Assembly: GCA_030447045.1 (NCBI GenBank)
Contig: JAUJMB010000119.1
Location: 1-5,305, forward strand
Reading direction: 5' to 3'
Source: Rubrobacteraceae bacterium
GTDB taxonomy: Bacteria > Actinomycetota > Rubrobacteria > Rubrobacterales > Rubrobacteraceae
DNA: 5,305 nucleotides
Of this stretch, positions 5,207-5,305 are shown one piece after another. The translations under genes and the position numbers were made by a program. The notes beneath the pieces are model-generated. The model searched no databases and was not told where the DNA came from. It worked only from the letters and a program-made list of their open reading frames with translations. Positions within the stretch are counted from its first letter, which is position 1; each line of letters starts with the position of its first letter.

Positions 5207-5296
5207 GAGGAGTGGCCGAGTGGTTGAAGGCGGCACCCTGCTAAGGTGTTATACCTCTCTAACGGGGTATCGAGGGTTCGAATCCCTCCTCCTCCG
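5206..5296 (+). tRNA. tRNA-Ser (anticodon GCU)
   Basis: The 91-nt gene folds as a class II tRNA. The 7-bp acceptor stem pairs GGAGGAG (5206-5212) with CTCCTCC (5289-5295). The D stem pairs GCC with GGC around a GAGTGGTTGAA loop. The anticodon arm GCACC/GGTGT holds the loop CTGCTAA with anticodon GCT at 5240-5242, which reads AGC and AGU serine codons. A long variable arm (about 5250-5271, ATACC/GGTAT stem) is typical of serine tRNAs. The T arm is GAGGG-TTCGAAT-CCCTC (5272-5288). The discriminator base is G (5296), as expected for serine. The genome continues CCC rather than CCA, so the 3' end must be completed by the CCA-adding enzyme. The gene has its own promoter and lies just after the yihY-family gene. 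Confidence 0.97.
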
Positions 5297-5305
5297 CCCT
5301 CTGGC

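Noticed and set aside
4755..5236. Open frames overlapping the 3' part of the yihY-family gene on both strands
   Set aside because: They are off-frame readings rich in Arg, Pro and Gly, while the main frame gives clear membrane helices. One minus-strand frame also runs into the tRNA gene.
4138..5296. Reading the yihY-family protein as ribonuclease BN because a tRNA gene lies next to it
   Set aside because: The old RNase BN label for E. coli YihY was withdrawn when that activity was assigned to the ElaC/RNase Z protein. The sequence here is a polytopic membrane protein with no nuclease motif, so the tRNA neighbour is not evidence of tRNA processing.
5206..5305. tRNA-Ser as an integration site (attB/attL) for a mobile element
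   Set aside because: Only 9 bp follow the tRNA in this window, and no integrase or repeated tRNA 3' end is visible.

Overview
The window is GC-rich, tightly packed bacterial DNA. Its gene content is ordinary chromosomal housekeeping plus regulation. High GC, third-position GC bias, weak -35 elements, apparently leaderless genes and an ECF sigma factor paired with an RskA-type anti-sigma factor suggest an actinobacterium. The overall style resembles Rubrobacter or a related deep-branching lineage, but that placement is inference and no marker here settles the genus. I see no phage, plasmid, IS element or CRISPR array.

Layout from left to right: (1) 1-151, minus strand, the first 50 codons of an FAD/NAD(P)-binding amine-oxidase or phytoene-desaturase-like flavoenzyme, cut by the window edge. 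(2) 220-2328, minus strand, a complete 702-residue type IA DNA topoisomerase (topoisomerase III/TopB-like) with a C-terminal zinc-finger/repeat tail. (3) 2377-2619, minus strand, an 80-residue glutaredoxin-like protein with a CSWC active site and a GTG start. (4) 2645-3337, minus strand, a membrane anti-sigma factor of the RskA type. (5) 3330-3884, minus strand, an ECF sigma factor whose stop overlaps the anti-sigma start by 8 bp. (6) 3885-4137, a 253-bp divergent intergenic region with candidate promoters and small repeats. (7) 4138-5163, plus strand, a six-TM YihY/UPF0761 (BrkB-type) membrane protein. (8) 5206-5296, plus strand, tRNA-Ser(GCU) with its own promoter.

Genes 5, 4 and 3 form a probable operon transcribed right to left: ECF sigma, its membrane anti-sigma factor, then a small thiol oxidoreductase. 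This looks like an envelope or redox stress-response module. The topoisomerase follows in the same direction but seems to have its own promoter: a TATACT box 7 nt before its ATG and no Shine-Dalgarno, which predicts a leaderless mRNA. The flavoenzyme at the left edge has a similar arrangement (TACACT, 9 nt from its ATG).

I did not find a clearly new biological system. The points most worth a second look are the predicted leaderless starts, the 10-bp perfect inverted repeat bracketing the tRNA-Ser -10 box, the cysteine-free sigma factor beside a cysteine-bearing anti-sigma factor and a glutaredoxin, and the repeats in the sigma/yihY intergenic region.
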